From assembly GCA_006386115.1 (NCBI GenBank), contig VFIW01000077.1, positions 62,001 through 126,000 on the forward strand: DNA of 64,000 bases. Direction: 5' to 3'. The DNA comes from Globisporangium splendens (Eukaryota > Oomycota > Peronosporomycetes > Pythiales > Pythiaceae). Shown one piece after another: positions 53,831 to 64,000 of this stretch. Positions within the stretch are counted from its first letter, which is position 1. Every line of letters begins with the position of its first letter. The notes below the pieces were generated by a model. That model was given only the letters and a program-made list of their open reading frames with translations. It was not told where the DNA came from and made no database searches. The translations under genes and the position numbers were made by a program.

Positions 53831-56044
53831 TCTTCGTTAAATGCTTCTTCTTCTTCTTCTTGCTTCTTGGTCTTGGCGCGTCGGGTTCTCGACTGACGAC
53901 AGAGCGCGGCGGCTAACGTAGGGGAAATCAACCAACCAAGGAGTGATGGTCCCCTCTCGCGTTTCCTGTAAGCCCACGAGCCTTGGTCTCCCTCCTTCCT
54001 TCCTTTTCGCCTCCCTCCCTGTGCGTTTCGCGTCGGGAAACAGAGAGCGACCGATAGAACGAGAAGCGCGCGCGTGCGATACAAAACGAGAAATGAACGG
54101 CAGGAAACCTCAGGCGCACGAGAGAGAGAGAGAGAAAGAGAGAAGGCACCAAAGAAGAGGGGAGATCCCTAGGAAACTTCGCGAATTTATTATAGCTGAC
54201 GCCAGCAGGTGCTCACACTGGCTTGCTGCCGGAGAAAGAAAGTGAAACGAAAACCAAAAAAACCAAAAAAAACACAAAAAAGCAAATACTTTACGAAACA
54301 TCCATGAAAATTCGTAACGGAGGTCGATTCAGAGAAGGGGTAAGGACGGTCGCCAGGCAGGCGGACGGAAAGCGACGGGGACAAAGAGTCGGAACCCACG
54401 AATCAGGCTACCGTAAATTACGAACCATTTTTTGAAAATTTCGCTCGATTCTTCTGGGTGTCCACCAGATCTTCCTGTGTGAATGGTGGAAATTTTCGAA
54501 AGATCCTGATGAAAGGAATGCTGAGGAAGCATCCCACCGCGTTTTGGCATTTCGGAGCACCCGACTCAGGTGGTCTCGCAAGCTCTCTCTCTTTTTGACT
54601 TGCCGTTTTTCTCACAAACGCCAGTCACTACGAGCATCAAAGCCTCGCTTGTTGTTGCGGCATCGCGATGCGGCAAGCCAGCGAAAAAACAAATCCTCTG
54701 ATGGCATTTTTTGTTCGCACACAAACAAATTTTTACGCATGGACACCACGAACTCCCTCTCGATCTCTCTCTGTTGCCTCCGGCTCGTTTAGGAAAAATC
54801 GGCGGCACTGTGCTGTTTATCCAGACTTGCTCGCTCTTTTTCCTCATCAAGGTCGCACGTGCGCGCACGTTGCGAATCGAATTGACATGCTGCAACACGA
54901 CAACAGCATCTGCTCGCATCAGCGAAATACAATGGCATCCATAAAGTGCTTGAGGCTTGTATCACAGATGGCCAGTGAGCACCGCGCCAGTCGATCTTTT
55001 TCCATCGTTCGCAAGCAAGTGCCGCACGAAAGTCAGCTGACGCTGTGGCGAGTATCGCATGTTATTGGTGCTGCACGAGTCCTCGGCCCGTGTGATGCAT
55101 GCAAAAAGGAGAACGAGCGCCATCTGGTGCAGTGCGCCAGTAATCGGAAACACAAACTCAGGCATCTGCACGAGTCAAAACAAGGTCGAGTCTCTGCCGC
55201 CGCTGTAAAAAGCGTGGAAAGGATAGAAAAGTAAAGTTTTGTTGTCGTTTGGTGGTTTATTTCTCTTGCTGTTGCCGTTTGCTCCTCCTTTTTCAAACCC
55301 TCTGCTTTGTTGTTTTCTTGTCAAATCGTGCAACCAAACTATCCTCTTGTTTTGGAGTTCTTGTCATTGATCGTACCCTGTTTAAAGCGATCAGTCAAAT
55401 CGAGTCAAACTCAATACCCTGAGACAGATTGAGCTTCTCGTAGGAAGACGTAGTCGTCTCATTTTCGATCGATCACTGCAGCGCAATAATGGAAAACTAC
55501 ATGAGGCGGTGAGTGAGTTGTGATTTCTGAAGGGTACCCATTCGCTCTCACCCGAACTTTGAAAAAACAGAGGCAAATGGGTTTCATTTTGGCAGAGGTG
55601 GCTGTTTTCTTTGCATGTGGTTAGGTCTCCTCCATCCATCCATTCCAACTGCTGTTTGGTTGGCTCGGATCCTTGACGACCAAACGCCAATCGACAACCC
55701 TACGACACGGCGGTTAGGTCTCAGCAAAATATTCGCTGGTTTTCCCACAGTGCATGTTGGTGGCTTTTCTTTTTGCTTTTGCTGATTGTAAACTACCTGG
55801 GAAGTAATCTATACAATAAATAACTTCGACGTTGGCTGTTCGTTTCGCTGCTTTCCAGCCGCGAGGGAGACGCGCGACTCCACTCTGTATTTTTCTTCGC
55901 TCTTTCCGCCATCTTCCGTAGCTGCTCGCTTGGCGCTTTGGCTGAAGAGGGAGAGTGATCGCTTCTTCACACAGTGGAAGAAGAGAGGCGACCGGGAGAC
56001 ACTGTATTGACGCACCTCCAGTACCATCCATCCACCAGACCACA
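53831..56044. other. Divergent intergenic region between CesA3 and the membrane-protein gene
   Basis: About 2.2 kb holding two divergent promoters. It contains a GA-rich microsatellite (about 54119-54146), A-rich tracts (about 54250-54290) and a 188-codon plus-strand frame at 54668 that has an ATG but no family resemblance and is not called. No RNA gene recognised. Confidence 0.55.
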
Positions 56045-57246
56045 ATGGCACGGACACTCGCACTGCTCTCCGCGCTCGTCGCGTGCGTCGCGCTCGCGAG
56101 CCGCCAAGTCGCCGCCGAGCCTGCCGTGAAATTCAACCAGACCGCCAACTACGTCATCGAAGTGTCGACGACGGACTGGTCCAACTTCGACGCCGAGAAT
56201 GGCGGCTGCGTGACCTGTCCGTACACGTGTGTGAAGCGAACGACCGGCCCCACAGGCACGTCGCTCAACCTCAGTAACGCGACGCTCATGGCCTCACTCC
56301 CAGCGATCTACTCGTCGACGGTCATGAACGGCTGCTGCTATGCGGCCACGAGCGCGTCCACGGTCATGCCCGACTGCAGCAAGGAAGCGAACCCGTCCAC
56401 GGCGGAACCCTGTGGCTTCCTGTACGGCCCAACGCTCAAGTGGCGTATCGGTGCCGCGCTCACTCCTCCTGATAAAGCTGTGGTACGTGTCTTCTCACTC
56501 TGAAGTTTAGCCCTCTGTTTGTTTGTTTTTTTTTCTCGTTGCTAAAGATGCTGTGCCCGCTGTTTCTTCCATTACAGAAAGCGATCCTCTTTGCGTCGAT
56601 CGATTGCGAGAACTTCTGGGCCGTCGCGTCCACTCCGATCAAGTACACATCGAACACCAAGTCGATCACGGGTTCGAAACAGATTAACGGCGGCTGCTAC
56701 GGTACCCAGGCCGGTCACGCCATGGTGTTGGCAGGCTGTCTGACGTCGGAGCTCAAGTTTGACAAGTCCAAGACGTACTCATGGGATCAGCTCGCGACCA
56801 AGTGCCAAGGTCTCTCTGGCAAGTGTGCGATCACGAACGGTATCTGGGGCGAGCAGTTGGACTGCTGTACCTCGCAGACGGGCTTGACCGCGGACTGGGA
56901 CAAGAGCTACAAGCTGTACACGGCCTCGGCCAAGACGACGCTCACGTTGTCGGGCCCAGCCATTTGTGCTATCGTGTTCGGTGGCGTCGCGCTGATGTTG
57001 TGCCTGGTGCACTACGGTGCCAAGGTCCGCGAACGCGCGCGCCAGACGGCGTTGATGCGCGAGCAGGAGGCGACAGACGACTACGAAGAGATTATGACGC
57101 CGCTGACTGGCGCTGCAGGCGACAAGCGTCCTGTAGGCGCGGCACGACCGATGGGTCCAAGCTCGCTCGAGGTGTCGCTGCACGAAGGAGACAAGATTTT
57201 CCGCAAACCCGCCGACGAGCTGCTCTACGAAGGTGACATGTACTAG
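56045..57246 (+). CDS. Type I single-pass membrane protein, Cys-rich ectodomain
   Basis: Exons 56045-56482 and 56578-57246 (95-nt intron, donor GTACGT, acceptor ATTACAG) give 368 residues. The ATG at 56045 opens a signal peptide (about 1-25, Ala-rich, ending near Val-Ala-Ala-Glu). The ectodomain (about 26-295) has many paired cysteines (Gly-Gly-Cys-Val-Thr-Cys, Gly-Cys-Cys-Tyr, Asp-Cys-Cys) and N-glycosylation sites. One transmembrane helix (about 300-325) precedes a cytoplasmic tail of about 65 residues with Tyr-Glu and Leu-Leu-Tyr motifs that may act in sorting. No family recognised. The domain topology argues for a surface or endosomal protein. It is divergent from CesA3, with about 2.2 kb between starts; co-regulation is possible but not shown. 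Confidence 0.75.
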
Positions 57247-57600
57247 ACGATCTACACCGGCAAAACAAGAGCCTCGTAGCCAACGGAGACCCCATAAAGC
57301 ACGCACTGTGTCGGGATACGAACGGCTGGCTGCCTTGGACAACAAGATCCATGCACGTGGGGGTTCGCGCTCGGTTTGTCGACCTCGACATGTGGCTTCT
57401 CTCTTCTTTTTTTTTGTTTTCCACGCCCATGAAAAGCTCGTTTGTAGTTTTAGACCCCATGAAAGACACTTGCATCATCGATTCATAAGTCGGCACTCAC
57501 GCGCCGCGCACCCTCATAAATAAAAACCCTCCTTGCAAAAAAGAACAAATACAACAAGACTTGCTTTTCCAATAGAACTGCGTATGTTTATGAGACTTTG
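57247..57600. other. Convergent 3' flank
   Basis: Lies between the stops of the plus-strand membrane protein and the minus-strand ankyrin gene. It holds T-rich stretches and a likely polyadenylation region (AATAAA-like at about 57519). No gene recognised. Confidence 0.6.
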
Positions 57601-58563
57601 TCACGACTGGTCGAGTTTCTCTGTGCTGAGCCCTTCGTAGCACGTGAGACCCGACACGTTCTGGATCGTGTCGATCGCGCCTTTGGTCTTCAAGTACTCG
57701 GCGAGCTCCTTGTGCTTGTATAAATAATGGAGCCCCGTGTTGCCATTCATGTTCTGCAAATACACAGACCACATCGCACCCACATAAGTCAAGTTAGTCT
57801 CAATGAGCAGATGACATCACCCCGACGATGTTTGCCATCATACCTGGAGGTTCATATCCGCCCGACGTCGAAGCAGAAACTTCGCGAGCCGCTTGTTGCC
57901 CTGCTGGTACACGAGAATGGAGAGCGTGTTGCCGTAATTGTCGCGTGAGTTGGGATCGGCGCCGCTATCCAGTGCTTTCTCAAGCTGTAGCAATAACAAG
58001 AAGTTCAATGTCGACGCACATTGAACACCAAAACAAGAAAACATACCCCTTCGAGATTGTTGTTCCGTGCGCACAAGATGGCCTCGTTGACAAGGTCGTC
58101 CATCGACACCTGCGCCTCGGCTGGATCGCGCTCCAGTAACTCCTCAAGGGAAGCAAAAGGAGCGCCAGGTTTCCTGCTTTGCGCTGGCGTGATCGCTCTC
58201 TTCTGTGAGCATCGTCATCTGGTCGTTCCAGTCGAGCTGATCTGCTTCCTCCTGGCCATCGTCGTACTCGTTGCTGCCATTGTTGTTGGCGCTATTTCTC
58301 TTTGACTTACCAAGGTGAGCGTTTCTCGTGGCTTGTTCGTTCGCGGCCGACTCCAGCACCATGAGCCCGAGTTTCTGTTTCAGAATGTGGAGAAACTCCT
58401 CATCTTCCAGTAAGACTTTGGTGATTTGCGCCATGGCTTCGTCGTTCTCTCGCTGTTTGGCGTCCAGCGAACCGTCATGTGCACTCGAGAACGACGGCGA
58501 CGACGACGAAATAGATGAGCTATCGCTGCGAGTTGTCAGGTTTCCCCCCGTTGTGGCCATCAT
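57601..58563 (-). CDS. Small ankyrin-repeat protein
   Basis: Four exons: 58563-58311, 58183-58047, 57984-57844 and 57753-57601. Introns are 127, 62 and 90 nt with GT-AG ends, all in phase, giving 227 residues. The N-terminal 50 residues are Ser-rich, followed by an acidic helix with Glu-Asp-Glu-Glu-Phe-Leu-His-Ile-Leu. The C-terminal half has two to three ankyrin units (Gly-Ala-Asp-Pro-Asn-Ser-Arg-Asp-Asn-Tyr-Gly-Asn-Thr and Asn-Gly-Asn-Thr-Gly-Leu-His-Tyr-Leu). A protein-binding role is inferred. The first ATG overlaps the end of the upstream gene on the same strand by 44 nt in another frame. A start further downstream (Met-Ala-Gln-Ile) would remove the overlap. No targeting signal. Confidence 0.75.
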
Positions 58564-60622
58564 CACCGACCTCGTCGTCTTTTTCTGATACTGAACGGTC
58601 TTGCCATGCTTCGGGTCGATCCCACGAAAACCGATGAATAGGCGGCAAGTGCTGGTTTAACGAGTGGTAGAACACCACTTGGCTGTCATCGGCCGTAATC
58701 TCGCGCAATTGCCAGTCCCCTTGCTCATCCTCGACGATCGAGCATTGCATTCGCGCCTCCCATTCTTGCAAAATGGCAGTATCTCTCCTACTATGTGCAG
58801 CACCACTTTCATGCTGCTTTTTGACGGCCGCCAGCTCCTGCTCAACGCGCTTCTGCTCCAAGCGTTTGGCTTCCAGCATGAGTCGACCCACTTCGAGTTT
58901 CTGCTCAATCTCGATCAGCTTAGCTTCGTATTCTTTCTTCCGCTGTCGCTCGTCGATCATCGCCAAGCGCGCGGACAGCTTCGCCGCACGCACATTGAGC
59001 ATCGCCTCGTGCGCCATGGACACGATAAAGTACATCGAGTCGTCCGAGCCATTGGGGCGGCGATTCTGCGCTATGTACATGTAGTCACGCTCCAGCCGCC
59101 TCCTGCACAGTAACCGATCCACAACGTCGACGGAATGCCAGCAGAACCGTCCACAGACTCCTGTCGCATTTGGCTGCGCGATCTGGACGCTGCATTCCTG
59201 CGGGTCGACATCAGAATTCGGCTCCAGAGAGTTTGCGACGAACCACCATTGCCGAAACGAGTCTGGATTCATCTCTGGCCAGCCTCGTCGATGGCCGTAC
59301 GGATCGTCGAGACCTCGAACACGGTCCTCTGCCCACGCGACATCATTGAGCAGCACAATCGTACAGGGCATCAGCGAATCGATTCTCGACTGCAATTTCG
59401 TATTCGCCAAGCTCCAGATGCATGGAGAGACACGGCACGGCACGTGGGAAAGCGCTGGATCCGCCGCAGGGATCGGCGCAGGAGGCATCTTGGAACCGAT
59501 GTGCCATGCAAACCAAAACTGGGACAGCACAGGTGCATCAAGAGCGACGACCAAAGACACCAAGATCGCATTCGACGACGACAGCGTCGTGTCCCGCACG
59601 TACATGGCGACTGGCTTCGTGAACTCGATCGGTTTCCCATGTTCGTCTTTCTCTTCATGCGGATACTGCCACCATAGAACACGAGCTTTTCCCATGATTG
59701 CCGCTCCCGGGACTGTCTCAAGCAGATTTGGCTGTGCATCCCGTTGCCATCGACCGCACGCTAGTAGGCTCAGTGGGTAAAACGTGGGTGCTGCTCGTTT
59801 CCGATCGCGTCGTCGCTGATGTTGTTGTTGCTGCTGAGTCTTGTCGTCTTTCAGGGCAGAACTGACCAGTGATGTTTGGCGACGAATTGAGAAACTGGAC
59901 TGGGAGGGATCAAACTCGGGGAAAATCGCATTCTGCAGCGCGCGAGTCGTCGAGACCGACTGGATTTGCGAATAGCCCTGTCGAATGGCTGATTCGTCAC
60001 GCCGATCGGCCAGTGCATTGCGCTCGAATTGATCGTCGTCCTCATCGTCCTCATCGCTGCGAGGGTCCCACTCGTCGTCACCTACCGCTTCGCTTTGCCT
60101 AATTTGCTGTCGCTGGAGCTTTCGCTTCCGGTTGAGCATGCGCGCGTTGAAGTGGTCGAGGTTTGTGAGCCAAATGTGGTTTACATCAAAGATGAATGCC
60201 TTGGACTGGTTGCGTTTGCGGGTCTCCGCCTGCGTGCGAAGGTTTTCCAACTCGATTTGTGTGCAAAACTTGGCGCAAATCGGATGCCTCGTGGCAATTG
60301 GGATCACTTTGAGCTCTTGAGACTGCTTGTGCGGATCGGGACTGGACGAAAGTCCTTGCAGTAGCAACAGCTCCTGTTCTTCCTGGTCTTGCTCCCGTCG
60401 CTTCTCGTCTTCTTTGACCTGCAAGTACGCGTTCCATAGCGCTTCCCGGTCCGACTCCGATCGATATTTCACAAACGAATCATCCAATAGCCAGCTTTTC
60501 GGTCCCTGGAGCTCTAGACTGCGTACGACGGCCGCTACATCGTGCGAACCGTGGTGGGTGCCAGTAGGGAGAACTTTGTGGTGGTGCTCGCACCCCGTGA
60601 GCTTGTCATCTCGAAAATGGAC
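58520..60622 (-). CDS. Unassigned protein with acidic and coiled-coil regions (5' end open)
   Basis: A frame of about 700 codons ending at 58520. The readable start at 60622 is preceded by a good acceptor (TTGTGCAG), so an upstream exon is likely. The next in-frame ATG lies about 160 codons in. Features in order are a Val-His-Phe-Arg-Asp-Asp-Lys start, an acidic Asp/Glu cluster (about 190-210), a Gln/Arg-rich stretch, a globular middle with many Trp and Cys residues, and a Lys/Glu coiled coil (about 575-640). The coiled coil is followed by a Trp-Gln-Leu-Arg-Glu segment. No known domain recognised. It sits between the choline kinase and the ankyrin gene on the same strand and overlaps the latter's first ATG. 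Confidence 0.6.
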   Translation of the reverse strand, partial: VHFRDDKLTGCEHHHKVLPTGTHHGSHDVAAVVRSLELQGPKSWLLDDSFVKYRSESDREALWNAYLQVKEDEKRREQDQEEQELLLLQGLSSSPDPHKQSQELKVIPIATRHPICAKFCTQIELENLRTQAETRKRNQSKAFIFDVNHIWLTNLDHFNARMLNRKRKLQRQQIRQSEAVGDDEWDPRSDEDDEDDDQFERNALADRRDESAIRQGYSQIQSVSTTRALQNAIFPEFDPSQSSFSIRRQTSLVSSALKDDKTQQQQQHQRRRDRKRAAPTFYPLSLLACGRWQRDAQPNLLETVPGAAIMGKARVLWWQYPHEEKDEHGKPIEFTKPVAMYVRDTTLSSSNAILVSLVVALDAPVLSQFWFAWHIGSKMPPAPIPAADPALSHVPCRVSPCIWSLANTKLQSRIDSLMPCTIVLLNDVAWAEDRVRGLDDPYGHRRGWPEMNPDSFRQWWFVANSLEPNSDVDPQECSVQIAQPNATGVCGRFCWHSVDVVDRLLCRRRLERDYMYIAQNRRPNGSDDSMYFIVSMAHEAMLNVRAAKLSARLAMIDERQRKKEYEAKLIEIEQKLEVGRLMLEAKRLEQKRVEQELAAVKKQHESGAAHSRRDTAILQEWEARMQCSIVEDEQGDWQLREITADDSQVVFYHSLNQHLPPIHRFSWDRPEAWQDRSVSEKDDEVGDDGHNGGKPDNSQR

Positions 60623-60915
60623 CTGCACAAGAAACAAAAACGCAGGCGTGAGTGCGCATTAGGAACAATGGACGGCGCACGCAGAATAGCACTTCATTTT
60701 CACACAATTACACAAAAACCACATGTCGCTACAGACGCGCTTCTTTTTTGCCTTTTCCCTCTTTCTCCGTCTTATACTGAGCGTCACTTTGCTTTATCGG
60801 GCTTCGTGCGGGGCTGCTGTCAACGTTCGAGTCTCGTACAACAATATGAGCTTGCCGAGAGAAAGAATGATAAAACAAACAAACAAACAAACAAACGCAG
60901 GGCTTACTTAATTAC
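60623..60915. other. Short intergenic region with (AAAC)n
   Basis: Contains an AAAC tetranucleotide repeat (about 60872-60896) and possibly the missing first exon of the unassigned gene. No ATG-exon could be placed with confidence. Confidence 0.5.
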
Positions 60916-61977
60916 TTAGTTCTTGATCGTCACGCGCGACTTGAACGCATCGTAACGGCATTTGCCGTAGGCGAGGAAATCAAAGTCAATCTCGGATTGC
61001 ACGGCTTGGATGAACCCCCAGAGACCCCAGAACAAGTGCGACGCCAGGCCGTACGAGTTGGCTTCCTTTCGCAGCGTCTCGACGTCTTCTTCCGTGTACA
61101 CTTCGTCGCCGTTCTCGCCAGAGAGGTAGGCGCGGCAGAACTCGCGCTGTTGCTCGGCCGTCGGGTACTTTGAGAAGTCGCCCAAGTGCGGGTTGATCGT
61201 CTTGTGGTAATCGTATGCCCATTCGCAGAAATGGTTGCCCAAGTCGTAGCCACGCGGGTTGTACGACGTGTACTCAAAGTCGATGAGCACAACGCCACTG
61301 TCGGTCTTCATGATGTTGCCGTACTGCAAATCGTTGTGGCTGAGCACGACTGGAGATGGCACTTGGTCGAGGATTTGTTCCAGCTCCTTGATGTCCTTTG
61401 CATATTCGTCAAAGTCGACAATGCCGTCAAATTGAGGACCTGTGCATTTCTTGCGCGCGATCTCGAGCAGTCGGTGGATCTCGGTCATATACCGTGGCGT
61501 GCGGTTAATATCGACGTCAATCTGATGGAACACGCGCATCTTGCGCGCAATTGCCTTCAGCACTTCCGGTTGACGCATTTGCTTCGAGGTGAGCGTCGTG
61601 CCGTCAATAAGCTTCTCCACGCGTCCATTGCTGAACTGACCGAGCAGCTCGATGCCAATGTTCTTGGACGAGAGCAGCTGGAACAGCCGCGTTTCTTCCG
61701 AGCGAATGAAGAACGAGTCGGTGCCTTCGCCGTAGATGCGGATGAGCAGATCCGCGTTCTCGCCCGAGGGCTTGGACACCGAGAGGATCAGGTTGGTCAT
61801 CGCGCCGCTCAGGTGCTTGACGTCGATGTCGTCAGGTTTGACGTCCTTCCATCCGGGCGTGCACTCAGCGAGCGCCTTGACGAGGGACGCGTGCAGCTTC
61901 TGCTTCTCCTTCTCGAGCGCGCCGGCAGCCGCGAGGAACGGACCGGCGATCACTTTCGACTCCGTCGAGAACGCCAT
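60916..61977 (-). CDS. Choline/ethanolamine kinase
   Basis: 353 residues from the ATG at 61977; the frame upstream of that ATG is Pro-rich leader. The aminoglycoside-phosphotransferase-like kinase fold is clear. It shows a Leu-Ser-Gly-Ala-Met-Thr-Asn nucleotide loop (about 56-62), the Brenner motif His-Asn-Asp-Leu-Gln-Tyr-Gly-Asn (214-221) with catalytic Asp216, and the choline-kinase motif Asp-Phe-Glu-Tyr ... Arg-Gly-Tyr-Asp-Leu-Gly-Asn-His-Phe-Cys-Glu (233-252). It phosphorylates choline or ethanolamine with ATP, the first step of the Kennedy pathway, in the cytosol. Substrate choice cannot be read from the motifs. The cardiolipin synthase downstream in the window is another phospholipid gene on the same strand. 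Confidence 0.92.
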   Translation of the reverse strand: MAFSTESKVIAGPFLAAAGALEKEKQKLHASLVKALAECTPGWKDVKPDDIDVKHLSGAMTNLILSVSKPSGENADLLIRIYGEGTDSFFIRSEETRLFQLLSSKNIGIELLGQFSNGRVEKLIDGTTLTSKQMRQPEVLKAIARKMRVFHQIDVDINRTPRYMTEIHRLLEIARKKCTGPQFDGIVDFDEYAKDIKELEQILDQVPSPVVLSHNDLQYGNIMKTDSGVVLIDFEYTSYNPRGYDLGNHFCEWAYDYHKTINPHLGDFSKYPTAEQQREFCRAYLSGENGDEVYTEEDVETLRKEANSYGLASHLFWGLWGFIQAVQSEIDFDFLAYGKCRYDAFKSRVTIKN

Positions 61978-63554
61978 GATGTGTGTGCAGACAGAGGGAG
62001 GGGATGTGGGTGCGTGCTTGCCAGATGGATGGGCAAGGAGGGGGGAGGACGAGGGCAGGCGGGGCTTGTGCGCGGGAGGCGGCAAGTTGGCAAATGAGCC
62101 CATTTCTCATGTTGCGCTGCTCCTTTCCTTTTCGTGTTGGTAACTTGGGTGCAACAAATTGTGAAACTGAATATGTCGCACTTGTGGAGGTGCCAACATA
62201 CTGAAACCAAGTGAATGGGGATTTTCAGAACCCAGACAGGAGGAAAAAAGGACAGTGGGAGGCGATGGCTCCATGCGATTCGGCGTACCTGGACGAGAGA
62301 AGGGAAGACGACGACATCCTGGCAAATGGGGATATGAATGGATGGAGCACATGGGTGTTGCAGCATGTGCGTCCTGTGGGTCACCAGGAGGTGAGCAGGA
62401 TATGAAGGTTGTGCATATTGCGCAAATGTCGCATTTACCGGCGGTCGTTGCCTGCCTACCGAGTTCGAAGCCATCATGGCCTGGCTCCATGTGTATATCA
62501 CACAATTTGAAGGATCCTTGAGGTCCCCGTCCGACTTTGCGGGACTGCTGCCTTTAGTCAGTGACTGCGGTGCATTTAACGGCGATCATTTGAGACCAGG
62601 GAGATGAAATGTGCACCCATTTCTCTTGTGTTTATTGAGGCAGGCACCGCGATTTCCAAGTTTAAACTCCTCCTCCTCCCCCCTCTCAAATTCTGTGCGG
62701 CACAAGTGGCGAATCATAAATTCAAGTCGTCTTCGAACACTGACCCACCGAGTTGTTCACATTGTCTGTCTCCTCTCCACATATGATAGAAAGTCTGCGA
62801 TACTCTTTTATGAGGGCGATGAGCATGCACGGCTGATCGCTACATACCCACAACATGGCGTCCATTAAAACGGCCGCGGCAGCCATTATAACGGGAATGT
62901 GGCCATGTTCAACCGAGTATCGCATGCGCAGCCCCTCTTCACGCGCGTGAAGACATCACACAGAGCGATCGATCTGGTACTTGCATGCAGAGTTTTATAA
63001 AGTTTATAAAGCTCTTTATGCGTGTGCGCTCTCCATGCAAAAATGATGAAAAAGCGCAGATGCTCAACTTTTTCTTTCTCCGTGTCTGAAAACAGCCGCT
63101 TTCGGAAGCGCGCTCCTCTCCCTTCGTTCTCTTTGGACACGCATTTTCCTTTGGTGTCCAAAATGGGTTACATATCGAAGGTGGCCAACACATCGATTCT
63201 AAAAGTGTCGTTTCCACTCTTCTGCTAACACACCCAAAGTTCACACTCACGAATTATTACACAGGGTATGGGTTTGTAAAGGTTCAAACGTCCACCGTGC
63301 CGAGCTTTTCCTCCGTGTTTGTGAACTCAGTCCAGATTGGATTGTCGAGGCACCCACGCCACACACGCAGCGCTGCTCTCTGTACCTGCAGGAGTGGGAG
63401 GAGCTCTGCGTGAGGGGGGACGGGCGAGGGACTTGCAGTGCGAATGAGACGGATGACGCAGGCGGACGATGGAGGGCTTATCTTTGGTCTATTCATGCGT
63501 GTGTGGGTGCTATTCCAACCCTTTGTCTGGCCTGTGTCTTTGTCCTTGCAGTAG
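61978..63554. other. Long intergenic region
   Basis: Promoter of the choline kinase at the left, then no supportable gene on either strand. Short frames only, and no RNA gene recognised. Ends at the 3' end of the cardiolipin synthase gene. Confidence 0.55.
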
Positions 63555-64000
63555 CTACTTCTTGAGCGTCGCCTTGGCCTTTTGAAGAGGACGGAACGCG
63601 CCGGTCTGGTTCACGTAGCTCCAGAGATACTCCGACCCGGACGCGAACGTCGTGGCGCCGACGATTCCGCTGTTTAAAATATGATCATTCGCCGTCAGTG
63701 CACAGAGCTCAGGATATGACACAAACAATCGGACACCAGGACTTACAATAAAGCCTGAAGCGCAGGGTCGAAGGGCACTTGCCACGCTGCGTTCGTGAGC
63801 GTGAAGCCGAAGAGCGCAAACTGCAGCGCCGTGTTCACCTTGCTGATCATCGTCGGCTTGACCTCGAACGCGCCGCTGTCCGACGTGTCGAAGAACGCCG
63901 TGTCGACGTCCTTGGTCTTGAGGCGATGATAGAACGTGCCCGAGACCAGCAGCACGTCGCGGCCAAAGATGAGCGTCACGAGCGGCCACGGCAGCAGACC
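63555..64000 (-). CDS. Cardiolipin synthase (CMP-forming), 3' part only
   Basis: Two exons: one runs off the window at 64000 and ends at 63747; the last is 63669-63555. The 77-nt intron starts GTAAGT and ends AAACAG, and the join is in phase. The translation matches the C-terminal third of CRLS1-type enzymes: Gly-Arg-Asp-Val-Leu-Leu-Val-Ser-Gly-Thr-Phe-Tyr-His-Arg, then Lys-Pro-Thr-Met-Ile-Ser-Lys-Val-Asn-Thr-Ala-Leu-Gln, then a hydrophobic helix. The enzyme is a CDP-alcohol phosphatidyltransferase of the inner mitochondrial membrane that joins phosphatidylglycerol and CDP-diacylglycerol. The catalytic CDP-OH-P motif should lie outside this window. Partial gene. Confidence 0.85.
   Translation of the reverse strand, partial: SAAVAARDAHLWPRRAAGLGHVLSSPQDQGRRHGVLRHVGQRRVRGQADDDQQGEHGAAVCALRLHAHERSVASALRPCASGFIVSPGVRLFVSYPELCALTANDHILNSGIVGATTFASGSEYLWSYVNQTGAFRPLQKAKATLKK

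Noticed and set aside
54668..55234. 188-codon ATG frame upstream of the membrane-protein gene
   Set aside because: No family resemblance, mixed low-complexity composition and located in a divergent promoter region.
1..64000. CRISPR array, operon, prophage or bacterial defence island
   Set aside because: No regularly spaced direct repeats, genes have GT-AG introns and eukaryotic families, and no phage or cas homologue is present.

Overview
The window is eukaryotic nuclear DNA and almost certainly from an oomycete. The strongest sign is a complete cellulose synthase (50307-53830) with the oomycete CesA3-type layout. It has N-terminal membrane helices, a small zinc ribbon, then the D/DxD/TED/QxxRW glycosyltransferase core, about 1142 residues in all. 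Other support comes from short GT-AG introns (about 50-150 nt), intron-poor GC-rich genes, secreted two-domain SnoaL-like proteins and LINEs that carry an RNase H domain. A methionine near the CesA3 C-terminus matches the state I recall for the Pythium lineage rather than Phytophthora or the downy mildews. The species is not determined.

Region by region. 0-4 kb: a tandem pair of secreted two-domain SnoaL-like genes. 4-10 kb: a SERAC1-like alpha/beta hydrolase with Armadillo-like repeats and a secreted 5'-nucleotidase, both minus strand. 10-31 kb: a plastic, repeat-rich block. It holds a decayed protein kinase, two intact cytochrome P450 genes, a third P450 broken by an in-frame stop, a short P450 relic, three LINE copies of two families, a likely solo LTR, a transposase fragment, a zinc alcohol dehydrogenase and a strong hairpin. 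31-39 kb: a minus-strand block with a TMEM50/Vps68-type membrane protein (three exons), a HEAT-repeat protein and a six-exon TPR-IQ-LRR gene whose first exon has two in-frame TGA codons and an 8-bp triplication that shifts the frame. 39-47 kb: the Hsp70/Hsp90 organising protein HOP/STI1 (start codon isolated by an intron), a ruined coiled-coil gene, a truncated copy of the alcohol dehydrogenase, and eEFSec. 47-64 kb: a secreted GCC2/GCC3 cysteine-rich repeat protein, CesA3, a type I membrane protein, a small ankyrin protein, an unassigned coiled-coil protein, a choline/ethanolamine kinase and the 3' end of cardiolipin synthase.

The genes are mostly independent eukaryotic units, not an operon or defence island. 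Functional themes are phospholipid metabolism (choline/ethanolamine kinase, cardiolipin synthase, SERAC1-like), wall synthesis (CesA3), secreted proteins, and P450/dehydrogenase oxidative metabolism. I found no CRISPR array, tRNA or rRNA. I see no clear new multi-gene system. The most informative signals are mutational: two LINE insertions with readable target-site duplications and (TC)n tails, and several genes caught at different stages of decay.
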